From NCBI RefSeq assembly GCF_900142575.1, contig NZ_FRBI01000017.1, positions 1 to 64,000 on the forward strand: a DNA stretch of 64,000 nt, written 5' to 3'. The notes under the pieces are model-generated. The model was not told the DNA's origin, did not search any database, and saw nothing but the letters and a program-made list of their open reading frames with translations. The position numbers were made by a program, and so were the translations under genes. Shown here piece after piece: positions 42,397 through 51,900 of this stretch (the first letter of the stretch is position 1; the number at the start of each line of letters is the position of its first letter). Source of the stretch: Actinacidiphila paucisporea. Lineage in GTDB: Bacteria; Actinomycetota; Actinomycetes; Streptomycetales; Streptomycetaceae.

Positions 42397-42513
42397 ACGC
42401 GGCGCCGGAGGGGGCCATAGGGGTGGCTTATACCGGGTCCTGTCCGTGCGAGGAGGCCTTCGGCGGCGGAGGGCCCGTCGTGGTGGTTACGTGGAAGGGC
42501 AGCCCACACCGTC

Positions 42514-43977
42514 ATGCGAGGACATATGAACGACGTACGCGACAGCCAGGCGGACGACACCTACGACGTCATCGTGCTGGGCGCCGGTCCGGTCGGCCAG
42601 AACGTCGCCGACCACGCCCGCGCCGGCGGCCTGACGGTGGCCGTCGTGGAGAGGGAACTCGTCGGCGGCGAGTGCTCCTACTGGGCCTGCGTCCCCAGCA
42701 AGGCGCTGCTGCGGCCGGTCATCGCCGTCGCCGACGCCCGCCGGGTGGACGGCGCCCGGCAGGCCGTCACAGGCCGCCTCGACACCGACCGGGTCTTCGC
42801 CCGCCGCGACCACTACGTCACCGACTGGGACGACAGCGGGCAGGCCGCCTTCCTCAAGGACATCGGAGCCGGCCTCGTCCGCGGCCAGGGCCGCCTCGAC
42901 GGCCCGCGGCGCGTCACCGTCACCGCGGAGGGGGCCGCGCCCAGGACGCTCACCGCGCGGCACGCCGTGGCGATCGCCACCGGCAGCGACCCCGTGCTCC
43001 CCGACATCCCCGGCATCGGCGGGGCCCGGCCCTGGACCAACCGGCAGGGCACCGACTCCAGCACGGTGCCCGCGAGGCTCGCCATCGTCGGCGGCGGCGG
43101 GGTCGGCGTCGAGATGGCCACCCTCTGGCAGGGCCTCGGCTCCCGGGTGACCCTGATCGCCCGCCACCCGCTGCTGCCGCGCATGGAGGCCTTCGCGGGC
43201 GAACTGGTCGCCGACGGCCTCACCCGGGCGGGCGCGGACGTACGGATCGGCGTGCAGGCCACCGCGGTCCGCCGCCCCGACCCGGCGGGACCGGTCACCC
43301 TCACCCTGGACGACGGCAGCGAAGTCGTCGCCGACGAGGTCATGTTCGCCACCGGCCGGGCCCCCCGTACCGGCGACATCGGCCTGGACACCGTCGGCCT
43401 GGCCCCCGGCTCCTGGCTGGACGTGGACACCACGTGCCTGGTCCGCGGCGTCGAAGGCGACTGGCTGTACGCCCTCGGCGACGTCAACCACCGCGCGCTG
43501 CTCACCCACCAGGGCAAATACCAGGGCCGCACCGCCGGCGACGCCATCGTCGCCCGCGCCGCGCGCCGCCCGCTGGACGACGCCCCCTGGGGCGACCATG
43601 CCACCACCGCCGACCAGCACGCCGTCCCCCAGGTCTTCTTCACCGACCCGGAAGCCGCCGCGGTCGGCCTGTCCGCCGACGAGGCGACCCGCGCCGGCCA
43701 CCGCGTCAGGACCGTGGACGTCGACTTCACCGCCGCGCAGGGCGCCAACCTCTTCGCCGACCACTACCAGGGCCGCGCCCGCATGGTCGTCGACCTCGAC
43801 CGCGACATCCTGCTCGGCGTCACCTTCGCCGGCCCCGGCGTGAGCGAACTCCTCCACTCGGCCACGATCGCGGTGGCCGGCGAGGTCCCCCTCAAGCGCC
43901 TGCGCCACGCCGTCGCCTGCTTCCCGACGGTCAGCGAGGTCTGGCTCTTCCTGCTGACCGCCTACGAACGCGGCTGA
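42514..43977 (+). CDS. FAD/NAD-dependent pyridine nucleotide-disulfide oxidoreductase
   Basis: 487 residues from ATG 42514; ATG at 42526 is an alternative. GAGG at 42518-42521 is rather close to the second, and GGAAGGG at about 42492 rather far from the first. FAD fingerprint VIVLGAGPVGQNVADHA, redox-active pair C54-x4-C59 in GGECSYWACVPSK, NAD fingerprint IVGGGGVGVEMATLW, LYALGDVN, and a C-terminal dimerisation domain with HAVACFPTVSE (catalytic His-Glu). This is the lipoamide dehydrogenase/mercuric reductase group; no MerA extra cysteines are visible. The intended disulfide is unknown. It follows the peptide operon by 150 nt and may have its own promoter. Confidence 0.9.
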   Translation: MRGHMNDVRDSQADDTYDVIVLGAGPVGQNVADHARAGGLTVAVVERELVGGECSYWACVPSKALLRPVIAVADARRVDGARQAVTGRLDTDRVFARRDHYVTDWDDSGQAAFLKDIGAGLVRGQGRLDGPRRVTVTAEGAAPRTLTARHAVAIATGSDPVLPDIPGIGGARPWTNRQGTDSSTVPARLAIVGGGGVGVEMATLWQGLGSRVTLIARHPLLPRMEAFAGELVADGLTRAGADVRIGVQATAVRRPDPAGPVTLTLDDGSEVVADEVMFATGRAPRTGDIGLDTVGLAPGSWLDVDTTCLVRGVEGDWLYALGDVNHRALLTHQGKYQGRTAGDAIVARAARRPLDDAPWGDHATTADQHAVPQVFFTDPEAAAVGLSADEATRAGHRVRTVDVDFTAAQGANLFADHYQGRARMVVDLDRDILLGVTFAGPGVSELLHSATIAVAGEVPLKRLRHAVACFPTVSEVWLFLLTAYERG

Positions 43978-44126
43978 GTACGCCGGTCGGTCCCGCAGGT
44001 GCCGGTCATGCCCCGCGGGAAGGCGCGGACCACCAGCCGCTCGTGGATCTCAGGGCCGTGTGTCGATCGACGGGAGTCCCGTTCGACGCTTGAGTGGAAC
44101 CCGACCGCGATCACCCGGAGGACGAC

Positions 44127-44693
44127 ATGAGGATCCGCGCCCGCGTGAGCATGAGCGCCGACGGCTACGTGACCACCCCGAGCGGCTGGCCCGCGCAGAC
44201 CGCCGACCCCGCCTTCGTCTCCGGCGAGAGCCACGGCATCAGGGAATTCCTCGACGGCTGCGAGGCAGCCGTGATGGGGCGCACCACCTTCGAGCCGGCC
44301 CTGACCAACTCCCGCTGGCCCTGGCCCGACCTCGACGTCTTCGTCCTGGGCTCGCACCGCCCGCCGGGCACGCCCCGCCACGTCGTCACCGACAGCGACC
44401 CGGCCCGCCTGCTGGACAAGCTCCGCGCGGCCAACCGCGGCGGTGACGTCCATCTGGTCGGCGGCCCGCGCACCATCGGCGCCTTCCACGCCCTCGGCGC
44501 CCTCGACACCCTCGAACTCGTCGTGCTGCCGCTGTTCTTCGGCGCCGGCACCCAGCTGACCCCCGCCCTCGACCACGCCGCCGCCCTGACCTTCGAGCGC
44601 CAACGCGCTCTGCCCGGCGGCTCGGTGGAGATCGTCTACTCCTGCCGCGGCGCCCGCGCCCCGCTCCCCGCCGAGCCGGCCAGCCAGCGCTGA
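44127..44693 (+). CDS. Dihydrofolate reductase-like (RibD C-terminal) family protein
   Basis: 188 residues, ATG at 44127 after CCGGAGGA. The RibD-C/DHFR-like fold shows VSMSADGYV at the N-terminus, AVMGRTTFEP, VVTDSDPARLLDKLRA and DVHLVGGPRTIGAFHALGALDTLEL. An NADPH-dependent reductase is expected; the substrate is unknown. A DnaA-box pair lies beyond its stop. Confidence 0.88.
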   Translation: MRIRARVSMSADGYVTTPSGWPAQTADPAFVSGESHGIREFLDGCEAAVMGRTTFEPALTNSRWPWPDLDVFVLGSHRPPGTPRHVVTDSDPARLLDKLRAANRGGDVHLVGGPRTIGAFHALGALDTLELVVLPLFFGAGTQLTPALDHAAALTFERQRALPGGSVEIVYSCRGARAPLPAEPASQR

Positions 44694-44739
44694 GCGGCCG
44701 GGACGCAGGCCGCGGGTCCGCCGGGCCGGCGCCGCCGAA

Positions 44740-44760
44740 TTGTCCACAGGCTGTGGAAAA
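44740..44760. promoter_or_regulatory. Inverted pair of DnaA-box-like sequences
   Basis: TTGTCCACA at 44740-44748 is the preferred Streptomyces DnaA box. TGTGGAAAA at 44752-44760 is the reverse complement of TTTTCCACA. They face each other across 3 nt, between two convergent genes. Confidence 0.6.
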
Positions 44761-44776
44761 CCCGGCGGCCGGAGCG

Positions 44777-46606
44777 TCAGGGCGCGGCCAGCAGCGCGCT
44801 GAGGGCGGATGCCTGGGTGCGCCAGTCCCGGGTGTTGGGGTGGGCGGCCGGGTCGGCGCCGGCCCAGCGTTCGCCGAGGCGTACGAGGGAGTCGCGGTCG
44901 GCGTTCCACACGCTGTCGGCCTGGGTGCGGGCGAAGGCCGCGTAGGCGCCGCCGGTGGCCGTGTCCAGCTCGTCCAGGTAGCGCATGAAGACGCCCTTGA
45001 ACTGCTTGGCGTTGTCGTCGCAGCTCGCGGACACGGCGTCGCAGGACTCGGTGAGCACCCCGCCGGAGACCAGGGAGGGCGAGGCGAGGGCGGCGTCGGC
45101 GAGGCGGCGCGCGGTGCCGAGCGCGGCGGCGTCACCGGTGGCCCGCCAGATCTCGACGGCGCCGCCGATGGACAGGCCCTGGTTGTAACTCCACACCGTC
45201 TGACCGTTGTTGGCGCAGGAGGCGGTGAGCCCGTCGTTGACGAGCCCGGCGGAGTTGATCAGCCCGCTGTGCTGGAACCAGGTCCACGCGGTGGTCGCCC
45301 GGCCGAGCCACTGCGTGTCGCCGGGAATCCGGTTGTGCAGGGCCGCGGTGATCCGCACCCACAGCGCGTTGGTCACCGCGTTCTTGTACGTGCGCTCCCG
45401 GTCCCACCACACGCCGCCGCCGCACGAGCCGGTGTCCCACAGGCCGTTGACGTAGTTGGCGATGACCACGGCCTCGTTGAGGTACGTCGCGTCGCGGGTG
45501 AGGTCGTAGGCGTCGATCCAGGCCAGTGCCCACCACTCGGCGTCGTCGGTGGCCCTGCTGATGAAGTCGCCGTCGATGGGGTCGGAGCTGCGCGCCCCCG
45601 CGGGGAAGGCGGCCTTGTCGACCTGGTAAGTGCGGTTGACGATCCACGCGTAGCGGGTGTCGCCGGTCTTGCGCATGTAGTCGACGACCGTGGTCAGCGC
45701 CACCGCCGAATTCCACCAGCTCGACGGCCAGTAGGCGGTGTTCGGGTCGTAGGAGTACATCAGCGCGTCGGCCGCGGCGGCGGCGCGGCCGGCGGCGGGC
45801 CGGGCCCAGGCCGTACAGCTGCCGCTCTGGCCCTCCACCGCCCGGCCGCAGGCGCGCACCGCGCCGCCGTACAACCTGCCCAGCGGGTCGGAGGTGTTGA
45901 AGCGGGCGGTACGGGTGCCGGTCGCGCCGGCGGGCACCGCGGTCCTGCCGAGCGACGAGCCGTCGGGCCAGCTCGCCCCGCTGTTCCACGAGCGGTCCAG
46001 CCACACCTCGTCGCCCGCGGTACCGGCGCTCAGCGTCGCCCAGGCCATGCCCGAGTCGTCCGTGTGCAGCGCGATGGCGCGGCCGCTGAGCGTGGTCTGC
46101 GGCACCGGCCTGCTGTCCCCGGCCGCGGTGCCGCCGCCGTCGCAGGCGGCCGCGCAGACGGTGGTCCTGGCCCAGGAGGTGCAGGCCACGCCCTGGGCGT
46201 CGCCGCAGGCGCGCAGCACCGCGCGGCGGTGCCCGGCCGGGTCGTAGAGGTTGTACATCAGGGTGCGGGTGCCGGTCCACGAGCCGGGCACCGCGGCCTT
46301 GCCCAGCAGCCCGTCCCAGGTGGCGCCGCCGTCCCAGGACCGGTCGATCCACACCGAATCGCTCGGAACGGCCCTGTCGATGCTGGCCCAGGCCATGCCG
46401 TCGGCGTCGTCCACGTGCAGCCGCAGCAGCCGGCCGTTGACGTTCACGTCCGGTACGGGGAAGGCCTCCTGGGCCGCGCGCGAAGGGTCGGCGGTGTCGC
46501 AGTAGAGGGCGCACACGGCCGTGGCCGCGGAGGCGGCGGTGCCGGTCGCGCCCGCCAGTCCGGCGACCAGCGCCAGCAGGACGCACCACAGGGCGGTTCT
46601 CCGCAC
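44777..46606 (-). CDS. Secreted GH76 family glycoside hydrolase with duplicated N-terminal domain
   Basis: 609 residues, GTG at 46606 after GAGGGAGAG. Signal peptide ~1-27. Two consecutive ~115-residue repeats (~30-150 and ~150-265), each with CALYC/CAAAC, GMAWAS/GMAWAT, VWIDRSWDGGATW/VWLDRSWNSGASW and CTSWAR/CTAWAR. The GH76 (alpha/alpha)6 catalytic domain follows (~270-600), with ATDDAEWWALAWIDAY carrying the paired catalytic aspartates, and YNQGLSIGGAVEIW. GH76 enzymes cleave alpha-1,6-mannan. Together with the GH3 and GH25 genes next to it, all on the minus strand, it suggests attack on fungal or bacterial cell walls. Confidence 0.9.
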   Translation of the reverse strand: MRRTALWCVLLALVAGLAGATGTAASAATAVCALYCDTADPSRAAQEAFPVPDVNVNGRLLRLHVDDADGMAWASIDRAVPSDSVWIDRSWDGGATWDGLLGKAAVPGSWTGTRTLMYNLYDPAGHRRAVLRACGDAQGVACTSWARTTVCAAACDGGGTAAGDSRPVPQTTLSGRAIALHTDDSGMAWATLSAGTAGDEVWLDRSWNSGASWPDGSSLGRTAVPAGATGTRTARFNTSDPLGRLYGGAVRACGRAVEGQSGSCTAWARPAAGRAAAAADALMYSYDPNTAYWPSSWWNSAVALTTVVDYMRKTGDTRYAWIVNRTYQVDKAAFPAGARSSDPIDGDFISRATDDAEWWALAWIDAYDLTRDATYLNEAVVIANYVNGLWDTGSCGGGVWWDRERTYKNAVTNALWVRITAALHNRIPGDTQWLGRATTAWTWFQHSGLINSAGLVNDGLTASCANNGQTVWSYNQGLSIGGAVEIWRATGDAAALGTARRLADAALASPSLVSGGVLTESCDAVSASCDDNAKQFKGVFMRYLDELDTATGGAYAAFARTQADSVWNADRDSLVRLGERWAGADPAAHPNTRDWRTQASALSALLAAP

Positions 46607-46654
46607 GGGGTCTCTCCCTCCTCGGCGGCGCCCGCCGCGGCGGGCGCGCGCGGG

Positions 46655-47788
46655 TCAGAACAGCCGGTTGCGCAGCGCGTTGATCCTGCCGAGCGCCGCG
46701 GTGAAGTTCGACGCGCCCAGGGTGCCGCCCTGCAGCGCGGCGGCCAGCGAGGAGACGATCGCCCGGCCGGTCGCGACATCGCCGGAGGCGTCGAGGACGA
46801 GGTCCATGCCGGCCGCGGCGGCGGCGACCGCGTTCTGCCCCGGCGTGCCCAGGGCGCTCAGCGCGCCCGCCCCGATCGCGTCGGTGACGGTCACGCCGGT
46901 GAAGCTGTACCGCTGGCGCAACTCGCCCTGCACCACGGTCGAGGAGAGCCCCGCCGGATGCGCGGCGTCCAGGTGGGAGTAGATCGCCCAGGACACCATC
47001 ACCAGGTCGACCCCGGCGGTGAGCGCGGCGACGTAGGGCACCTCGTCGACGTTGCGCAGCTGGGACAGCGACGTCGTCAGGGTGACGGGCCGCAGGTCGG
47101 TGTTCTGCGAGGCGGTCGCGGGCCCCAGGCCCGGGAAGTGCTTGGCGGTGGCGGCGACGCCGGTGGCCTGCTGGGCGGTGATGAACGACCGGCCGCAGAG
47201 CGACACCACCTCGGGGTCGGTGCTGTACGAGCGCTGGTATTGGTCCTCGAAGTCGCCGGCCGTCCGGTAGACGTCGAGCACCGGGGCCAGGTTGACGTTC
47301 ATCCCCACGCTGCGCAGCAGGTTGCCCGCGCCCGTACCGGCGTCCGTCGCGGCGCCCGCGGGGTCGGCCGAGGCGCCGATCTGCTTCGCGGACAGCGCCG
47401 GGGCGCCGGGCAGCCGCCGTATCTGCCCGCCCTCCTGGTCGGTCATCAGCAGCAGCGGCGCGGGGTTCGGGCTGCGCAGGTTCGCCTGCCGCATCTGCTT
47501 GATCGCCGCGGTGATCTGGCTCAGGCTGCTGATGTTGCCGCCGAAGAAGATGACGCCGGCCGCCTGGCCGGAGCTGATCTGGTCGAGCAGGCTCTGCGGC
47601 ACGGTCGTCCCCGAGTAGGAGAAGACGACCCGCTGCCCGGCCTGCTGCTGCGGGGTCAGCGCGGTGGGCTGTGCCATGGGCTGGTGCCCGGACGGCGGAC
47701 GGGGGAGGGGGAGGGCGCCGGCCGCGACGGCTCCGGTGCCGGCCGCGAGCACGCTGCGGCGGGAAGGACGGTGACCGGAGCCGACCAT
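46655..47788 (-). CDS. Exported GH3 family protein (NagZ/beta-N-acetylhexosaminidase-like)
   Basis: 377 residues, ATG at 47788 after AGGAGG. A Tat-type signal (SRRSVLAAGTGAVAAG) is near the start. The GH3 N-terminal barrel covers ~55-375: GVIFFGGNI, LLLMTDQEGGQIRRLP, NLAPVLDV, ATAKHFPGLG (KHFPG box) and VTDAIGAGAL with the expected nucleophile Asp. Only the single-domain NagZ-like form is present. It may release GlcNAc from chitin or muropeptides. Confidence 0.9.
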   Translation of the reverse strand: MVGSGHRPSRRSVLAAGTGAVAAGALPLPRPPSGHQPMAQPTALTPQQQAGQRVVFSYSGTTVPQSLLDQISSGQAAGVIFFGGNISSLSQITAAIKQMRQANLRSPNPAPLLLMTDQEGGQIRRLPGAPALSAKQIGASADPAGAATDAGTGAGNLLRSVGMNVNLAPVLDVYRTAGDFEDQYQRSYSTDPEVVSLCGRSFITAQQATGVAATAKHFPGLGPATASQNTDLRPVTLTTSLSQLRNVDEVPYVAALTAGVDLVMVSWAIYSHLDAAHPAGLSSTVVQGELRQRYSFTGVTVTDAIGAGALSALGTPGQNAVAAAAAGMDLVLDASGDVATGRAIVSSLAAALQGGTLGASNFTAALGRINALRNRLF

Positions 47789-47871
47789 GGGAGGCCTCCT
47801 GGGGGTACGCGCGGGGTGTGCGGACTGCGGTGGGGGCGCGGGTCGCCACGCCCCCACCGGGTGCGGGCGGG

Positions 47872-48714
47872 TCAGCCGTTGGCCAGCGCCTGTACGCGGC
47901 TGAAGTCGCCGTTGAAGGCGTCCTGGTCGCCGGGGAAGACGCCGCTGTCGGCGTACTGCCAGATCGTCTGGTAGGCCCAGTGGTAGGGCATCGTGCCGGG
48001 GCTGCCGTTGTAGTTGGCCAGCGCCAGCGGGTTGGTGGACGAGAAGTCGCCGGTGTTGCCGGTGCACTGGCTCCACCAGCTCGTCGCAGTGTAGATGGTC
48101 ACCCAGCGGGTGGTCTTGGCGTGGTATTCGTTGCTGAAGGACAGGATCCAGTTGACCATCGAGGACGCGGACAGGCCGTAGCAGGTCGCGCCGTAGGGGT
48201 TCCACTCGATGTCGAGCATCCCGGGCAGCGTCTTGCCGTCCTTCGACCAGCCGCCGCCGTGCGCGAGGAAGTAGTCGGCCTGCGCGGCGCCCGAGGAGGT
48301 GTTGGGCGTCGCGAAGTGGTAGGCGCCGCGGATGAGGCCCGCGTTGTAGGAGCCGTTGTACTGCTGGGCGAAGTACGGGTTCACGTACGACGTGGACTCG
48401 GTGGCCTTGACGTACGCGAAGCGGCCGCCGTTGGCCGCGACCGAGGACCAGTTGACGTTGCCCTGGTAGCCGCTGACGTCGAGGCCCGGCGTGCCCGCGA
48501 CGTTGGGCGTGACGACCGACCGGCCGCCGGAGGCGGGCTGGTGCAGGGCGATCTGCGAGCCGGCCCAGTCCAGTTCGGGGTGCGTGATCTGGTTCGTGGC
48601 CGCGGTGGGCGTGGCGGCGGCGGCCGGCACGGCGGTGGCGCCCAGGGCGGCACAGGCGAGCGCCGCGCAGGCGGCCAGACCCCACTTTTTGGCGGGGACA
48701 TGCCAATTAAACAC
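47872..48714 (-). CDS. Secreted GH25 muramidase
   Basis: 280 residues, GTG at 48714 with CGGAGGATC upstream; a longer frame to 48801 lacks such a site. Signal peptide ~1-33. The GH25 barrel (~75-275) shows GLDVSGYQGNVNWSSVA (catalytic Asp), FAYVKATEST, GAYHFATP, MLDIEWNPYG (second catalytic acids) and WQYADSG. It should cleave the glycan strand of peptidoglycan. Third of three exported hydrolases on the minus strand. Confidence 0.92.
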   Translation of the reverse strand: MFNWHVPAKKWGLAACAALACAALGATAVPAAAATPTAATNQITHPELDWAGSQIALHQPASGGRSVVTPNVAGTPGLDVSGYQGNVNWSSVAANGGRFAYVKATESTSYVNPYFAQQYNGSYNAGLIRGAYHFATPNTSSGAAQADYFLAHGGGWSKDGKTLPGMLDIEWNPYGATCYGLSASSMVNWILSFSNEYHAKTTRWVTIYTATSWWSQCTGNTGDFSSTNPLALANYNGSPGTMPYHWAYQTIWQYADSGVFPGDQDAFNGDFSRVQALANG

Positions 48715-48977
48715 GAGATCCTCCGAGGGGGAAGCGTGGTGCGGGGGGGTGTGGGCGTCGTCGTCCACGCCAAGAGTGAAGGAAACTTTCTTCTCGCACA
48801 AGACGCGTGAAAAAAAGGGCCAAGGTGCGGCTGGGTCCCGTGGGACCCGCCCGGCGGCCTCAACCGCCCCCGCACGCCCGCCTCGACGTGCCGCGGCCCG
48901 GAGGCGGCCGCCACCGCCACGGTCGTCGGAGCGGAACCGGAGGCCACCGCGCCGGTCGGGAAAAGCGAGGTGGTCGC

Positions 48978-48983
48978 TACTGT
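48978..48983 (+). promoter_or_regulatory. -10 box of AfsR-like gene (leaderless)
   Basis: TACTGT lies 6 nt before the ATG at 48990. No good -35 or Shine-Dalgarno sequence is present. Confidence 0.4.
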
Positions 48984-48989
48984 GCGGGG

Positions 48990-51900
48990 ATGAGCACCGA
49001 GCTGACCTTGTTGTCGGGTGTGGGCTACCGGGGGCGGGAGATCACCGCGCCGCGGTTGAGGGGGCTGCTCGCGCTGCTCGCGGCGGATCTGCGGACGGGG
49101 TGCAGCACGGGGCGGCTGGTCGAGGGGCTGTGGGCGGACGAGTTGCCGGATCGGCCGGGGAAGGCCGTCCAGGTGCTGGTCGCCCGGGTCAGGTCGCAGC
49201 TGGGGGCCGACCTGGTCGTGACGACTCCGACCGGGTATCGGCTGGCGCTGGACGAGGAGCAGGTCGACACCTCCGCGCTGCTGCTGCGGGAGGCGGCGGC
49301 CGCCGAGCGGCACCGGGCGGGGGACCACGCGGGGGCGCTGGCCGAGGCGGAGGCGGGACTGGCCCTGTGGGACGGCGGCGTGGGGGCCGCGGCCGACGAG
49401 GACCTGGACGACCCGGTGGTGGCCCTGCGGGTGGAGCGGGTCGCGGCGCACCGGTCGCTGGGCCGGGTGAGGGCGCTCGCGCTGGCGCGGACCGGGCGGC
49501 GGGACGAGGCCGCCGCGCTGCTGGCCGCGCTCGCGGAGCAGCAGCCCAGGGACGAGGAGGTGCTGGCGGAGCTGTTGCGCTGCGAGGCCGAAACGGCTGG
49601 CCCCGCGGCCGCGTTGACGCGGTACGACACCTATCGCCGGCAGCTGCGCGACGCGTTGGGGACGGACCCGGGGGCCGCGCTCAAGGCGGTGCACCGCGAA
49701 CTGCTGCGCGGCACGGCGCCGGTGGTGCGGCACGGGGTGCTGCACGACCCGAACCCGCTGGTGGGACGGGACGCCGACGTCGCCGCGGTGGCGGGGCTGC
49801 TGGCCTCCTCCCGGGTGGTGTCGGTCGTCGGGCCCGGCGGGCTCGGCAAGACGCGGCTGGCGCACGTCGTCAGCCGCGGCGCCACCCAGCGGGTGGTGCA
49901 CTTCGTGGCCCTCGCGGGCGTCCTCGCCGACGAGGACGTGCTGGGCGAGGTGGCCTCGGCCATCGGCGCGGGAGCCGCGGGCACCGGCGCCGGTATCGCC
50001 GCGAGCCTCGGCCCCGGCCCGGCGCTGCTGGTGCTGGACAACTGCGAGCAGGTCGTCGGGGGCGTCGCCGCGCTCGTACGGGAACTGGTGTCGCTGTCGA
50101 AGGACCTGCGGGTGCTGGCGACCAGCAGGGCGTCGCTGGGGCTGACCTCGGAGGCCGTCTACCAGCTTCCGGCACTGAGCGAGACCACGTCGGTGGAGCT
50201 GTTCGTGCAGCGGGCGCGGGCCGCGCGGCCCGGGTCGGAGCTGCCGGAGCAGGCGGTGGCGGAGCTGTGCCGCCATCTGGACGGGCTGCCGCTGGCGGTG
50301 GAACTGGCGGCCGCCCGGGTGCGCGTGCTGTCGGTGCCCGAGATCGCCCGCCGCCTCCAGGACCGCTTCTCGCTGCTGAGCGGCGGTGTCCGCGACGTGC
50401 CGGAGCGGCACCGCACCCTGCACGCCGTGGTGGAGTGGAGCTGGAATCTGCTGGCGCCGGACGGGCAGGCGGCCCTGCGCACCCTGTCGGTCTTCCCCGG
50501 CGGATTCACCGCCGACGCGGCGGACCACGTGCTGGCCGAGGGCCTCGACGGCCTGCTGCTGCTCGAACAGCTCGCGGACCAGTCGCTGGTCACCGCCGTG
50601 GAGACCGACGCGGGTCTACGGTTCCGGATGCTGGAGAGCGTGCGGGAGTTCGCCGCCGCCAGGCTTGCCGCGTCCGGTGACCAGGAAGCGGTCACCGGCC
50701 GGTTCCTGGACTGGGCGCGGGACTTCGGGTGCGCCAACCACGACGTGCTCTTCCGCACCGACCCGCTGTCCTCCTGGGAGCGGGTCCGCGCCGAGCAGGA
50801 CAACCTCGTGGTGGCCCTGCGCCACGCGCTGGCCCGCGGCGACGGCGACTCCATCGCCGCGGTGGCGGCGGTGCTCGCCACCATCTGGTCCACCGGCTCC
50901 AGTTACGCCCGCCTGGTCGGCCTCGCCGCCGACACCGGCTACCCGCTGTCGCACTACCGCCCGGGTCCGGCGTACGTCGAGGTGAGCAGGACGGTCGCCG
51001 TCGTGTGCACGGCGAGCCTGTTCATGGGCCTGGGGCCGCGGGCGCTGCGCTCGCTGGTGACCCTGCGGCGGCTGCCGCCCGCACAGCCCGACACCATGGT
51101 CCGGGCCCTGTCGGTGGTGCTGTGCGCCTTCCCGGAGATCCGCCCGCCGCACTACCCGGTCCTGCGGGAGCTGTGCGCGAGCCGCGAGCCGCTGCTGGCG
51201 GGCATCGCCGAGTGCGTCGCCAGCTACGTGTGGGAGTACGAGTACGACGTCGACGCGGCACTGGAGTCCGCCCGCCGGATGCTGGTATGCCTGGAACCGC
51301 TGCGCCACCCCTCGATGCGGATGCTCAGCCACGCCCGGATCAGCGAGCTGTGCCTGCGCACCGCGCAGGGCGAGGACGCCTACCGCCACCTGCTGGCGAC
51401 CATGGCCGCCCTGGAACTGCTCGGCGACCGGTCGGACTCGATGGGCATCCGCAGCGCCCTGGCCCTGGCCTGCCTGCAGCGCGGCGAGGCCGGCGAGGCC
51501 GAGCACTGGCTGGCGCAGGCCGAGCGCAGTAGGACCGCGGAACAGGCCGACGTCTTCAGCACCGACGGCGGTGCGCGCGCGGAGATCGCACTGGCCCGCG
51601 GCCTCACCGAGATAGGGCTGCGGCTGTGGCGCGACGCGGTGGAGCGGCTGGGGGCCGAGCAGCCGCTGCCGCCCGGCGCCGATCCGTACGACGACCCGTA
51701 CGGGGACCCCTACGGCGATCCGTACATCGGGCCGTGGGCGCTGCAGATCAGGTCGGTGGCGGTGATCGCCCACGCGCAGCACCGCAGGCTGGAGCCGGTG
51801 GCGGAGCTGATCGCCCAACTGCGGAAGCGCCTGCCGCAGTTGCTCGCCGCCGCCACCGCGGGCGGCGACGCGCCCGCGCCGCCCGCCGAATTCCCGGCGT

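Noticed and set aside
48715..48989. Riboswitch (c-di-AMP type) before the GH25 muramidase gene
   Set aside because: Such switches precede some streptomycete wall hydrolases, but no conserved core motifs could be recognised here.
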